Shown piece after piece: positions 62,384 through 64,000 of a stretch of 64,000 nt of DNA. The number at the start of each line of letters is the position of its first letter. Position 1 is the first letter of the stretch. Location: assembly GCA_964652195.1 (NCBI GenBank), contig CAZZBB010000037.1, positions 1-64,000 of the forward strand. The letters are read 5' to 3'. The position numbers and the translations under genes were made by a program. The notes beneath the pieces are model-generated. The model was not told the DNA's origin. It was given only the letters and a program-made list of their open reading frames with translations, and did not search any database. The stretch is from MSPOR6 sp964652195. Its GTDB lineage: Bacteria > Poribacteria > WGA-4E > WGA-3G.

Positions 62384-62851
62384 TTAGATCTCCTTCACAA
62401 ATAAAATTCCAGACTCAACTTTAACCTCAAGCTTCTGTAACGGTTCTGGTGGTGGTCCAGCAACCACTGCCCCGTCCTTATCAAACACTGCCCCATGACA
62501 CGGACAGAGAAAAGATTCCTGACTTTCATCCCATCGAACAAGACAACCGAGATGAGAACATGTCCGAGTAAAAACACTCCACTCACCATTCCCTTTATCA
62601 GTGACATAAACAGACCGTTTTTTTGTTGCTTTCACCCAGCCATCTTTTGCTATGAAAGTATAATTGACCTTTTTATATTGACTGTTTTTAAGACGGTCAA
62701 CTAAACCGATGTTAACCCATTTCGATTCACCTTTTTTCCATGCAGGTGAAATAGCAAATCCAATTAATGGGATTCCTGCTGCTAAACCCATCACTCCGCC
62801 AATGATGGCTGTAGCGATTTGTAAGAATGAGCGTCTATTCTCGTCCACCAT
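62384..62851 (-). CDS. Rieske iron-sulfur protein of the cytochrome b complex
   Basis: 155 residues. A twin-Arg start NRRSFLQ followed by one hydrophobic segment (about 12-36), consistent with Tat export and membrane anchoring. [2Fe-2S] ligands C98, H100, C116 and H119, with C103 and C118 for the usual disulfide (CSHLGC, CPCHG). Passes electrons from quinol to a c-type cytochrome. AAGGAG lies 5 bases before the ATG; the cytochrome b gene follows without a gap. Confidence 0.92.
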   Translation of the reverse strand: MVDENRRSFLQIATAIIGGVMGLAAGIPLIGFAISPAWKKGESKWVNIGLVDRLKNSQYKKVNYTFIAKDGWVKATKKRSVYVTDKGNGEWSVFTRTCSHLGCLVRWDESQESFLCPCHGAVFDKDGAVVAGPPPEPLQKLEVKVESGILFVKEI

Positions 62852-63010
62852 CTCATCTCCTTAATTGCTGAATCCTTCAGTAGGTTAGAGGATTATAGAT
62901 TCTTCAGTTCTTGTTCTTTCTTTACCATACACAAGTAGAATTAAATTAAGTTCGATATAAGTGATATAATTCAATGCGGTGAATCAACGTCGAATCCGTA
63001 AAATCAAGAA

Positions 63011-63053
63011 ATCAACGGTATGAATGCCAATAAGCCATTCCCCGGCATTACCG
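63011..63053. repeat. Hairpin repeat shared with the MITE interior
   Basis: TCAACGGTATGAATGCC is identical to 41103-41119, and after 7 (here) or 6 bases CATTCCCCG is identical again. AATGCC/GGCATT and CGGT/ACCG pair into a stem. The terminal ACCAGGACTTACGCA arms of the MITE were not seen here. It lies in the ~300-base gap before the Rieske gene, which is otherwise featureless. Confidence 0.55.
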
Positions 63054-63148
63054 TATGGAATCCGTCGGGAAATCGCACCTATCCTGGACATACATTATGT
63101 CTCAGGAACTAAAAACTTCGTAGTTCTTACATCAAACTCAGGTTAAAA

Positions 63149-64000
63149 TTATCTTTTCCGTGTCTGCCCTTCAAATGGAGTACGTAAATCGTACCGACCT
63201 TCCTCTAATACAGGAAGAGTGCCATCATTGACCATTAGTTCTAATGGTAATTCTTTCGTTCCAAGAGGCATATTTACAACATCCTTGATACGTAAGGATT
63301 CATATATTGCCATCATGATTTCGATTGTATATCGTGCTTGTTCTCCCCTCCCTCGATGGGTAGGAATATCTCCTTCAATCCATTCAATCAATTCTTGAAA
63401 TTGATTCTTGGGTTCCGGTGGTGGAGTAATTTCTTGCCATCCTTTTGCATCACCGTTTTGAAGTAAAACCGTACCATTATCTCCATTGCGGATTTGTCCT
63501 TCTGTTCCAGCAACTACTGGCATTGCCACCCCCGGATCAGGGAGATCTCCTTCATAAATAGCACGTGCACCACCTTCAAAGCAGACTAATCCCATGCAGA
63601 GATCTTCGCATATCGTTCTTCGTTCCCAGCGATCAGTTGTACGTGATGTCTGACCAATTACCCATAAAGTTTCTGGATCGGACAATTGATAACGCCAACC
63701 ATCAATCGCGTGCGTACCAGTATTTAATAAACCAGCATGGGCTTTTGCTCTATGGTGAAGGGTTGTTGGTTGTCCAATTGCGCCATCAGCGACAAGTCTA
63801 CGTATTTCTGTGTTTTGGGGTCTATACCTACCTTGGTGACCAATCACCAGTTTAACATTGTTCTCTTCACATGCTGTAAGCATATCATCTGCCTGTCCCA
63901 AAGACGCAGACATCGGTTTTTCTCCGATAATACCTTTGACACCTGCTTTCGCTGCAGCAACAGTAGCTTCAGCCCGTGGTCCTTGCCAAGTTGTTATGCT
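63149..64000 (-). CDS. Gfo/Idh/MocA family oxidoreductase, N-terminus beyond the right edge
   Basis: The frame is open through the window edge: 29 codons upstream of the first internal ATG at 63913 read TTWQGPRAEATVAAAKAG and then GEKPMS, the EKP signature, so the internal Met is not the start. At least 283 residues are present. The substrate-domain signature NTGTHAIDGWRYQL supplies the catalytic His region. The ending LPLELMVNDGTLPV...GQTRKR resembles sugar-type members. The N-terminal half of the NAD-binding domain is missing. Confidence 0.82.
   Translation of the reverse strand, partial: SITTWQGPRAEATVAAAKAGVKGIIGEKPMSASLGQADDMLTACEENNVKLVIGHQGRYRPQNTEIRRLVADGAIGQPTTLHHRAKAHAGLLNTGTHAIDGWRYQLSDPETLWVIGQTSRTTDRWERRTICEDLCMGLVCFEGGARAIYEGDLPDPGVAMPVVAGTEGQIRNGDNGTVLLQNGDAKGWQEITPPPEPKNQFQELIEWIEGDIPTHRGRGEQARYTIEIMMAIYESLRIKDVVNMPLGTKELPLELMVNDGTLPVLEEGRYDLRTPFEGQTRKR

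Overview
The window is an AT-rich stretch of a bacterial chromosome. Its gene content suggests Candidatus Poribacteria or a close relative. The signs are many phytanoyl-CoA dioxygenase (PhyH) family proteins, secreted LamG proteins, Gfo/Idh/MocA oxidoreductases, a sulfatase, a FlgD/T9SS-like C-terminal sorting domain, sigma factors fused to WD40 propellers, and a small membrane protein with a REGRxEGR-type tail. This assignment rests on gene content and recognised protein style. No rRNA or tRNA gene was seen.

Layout. 1-5.2 kb: two exported adhesin/matrix-like proteins (a Reeler-like anchor-V protein cut by the left edge, and a cohesin-Spondin_N-FlgD protein) and a cupin. 5.3-9.4 kb: a hisZ-hisG-hisS operon. 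It is preceded by a consensus promoter, a 14-codon reading frame with three His codons and a terminator hairpin, which together look like histidine attenuation. 9.5-10.6 kb: an exported metallophosphatase. 11.8-23.2 kb: an accessory metabolic block with four PhyH dioxygenases, three LamG proteins, a GH43-like propeller, a cysteine desulfurase, a Gfo/Idh oxidoreductase and an arylsulfatase. 23.2-27.7 kb: aminotransferase, DnaJ-like chaperone, methylthioribose kinase and aspartate-semialdehyde dehydrogenase.

28.5-47.3 kb is the standout region: eight WD40 propeller genes, all on the minus strand. Two of them (30718-33606 and 44432-47323) encode an ECF-type sigma factor joined through one membrane segment to 14-15 WD40 blades. 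The other six are exported or membrane-anchored propeller proteins. The sigma regions of the two fusions are near-identical, with an identical region 4. Both genes carry the same bipartite upstream motif, TGCACCC-N16-TGTC, which looks like an ECF promoter. I read this as a membrane-tethered, probably autoregulated sigma system with an external propeller sensor array.

47.8-64 kb: MFS transporter, Gfo/Idh oxidoreductase, Uma2-family protein, polyol dehydrogenase, GT4 glycosyltransferase, RimK-like ATP-grasp ligase, a kinase-like/deoxyribosyltransferase-like fusion, a fifth PhyH, SppA, a DNA methyltransferase without a visible restriction partner, a coiled-coil membrane protein, a Rieske/cytochrome b pair with b6-like haem spacing, and a Gfo/Idh gene cut by the right edge. 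Non-coding highlights are a MITE-like element at 41.0-41.2 kb, part of which recurs at 63.0 kb, a REP-like palindrome at 28.15 kb, and a diverged repeat shared by the two largest gene-free gaps (10.7 and 41.5 kb).
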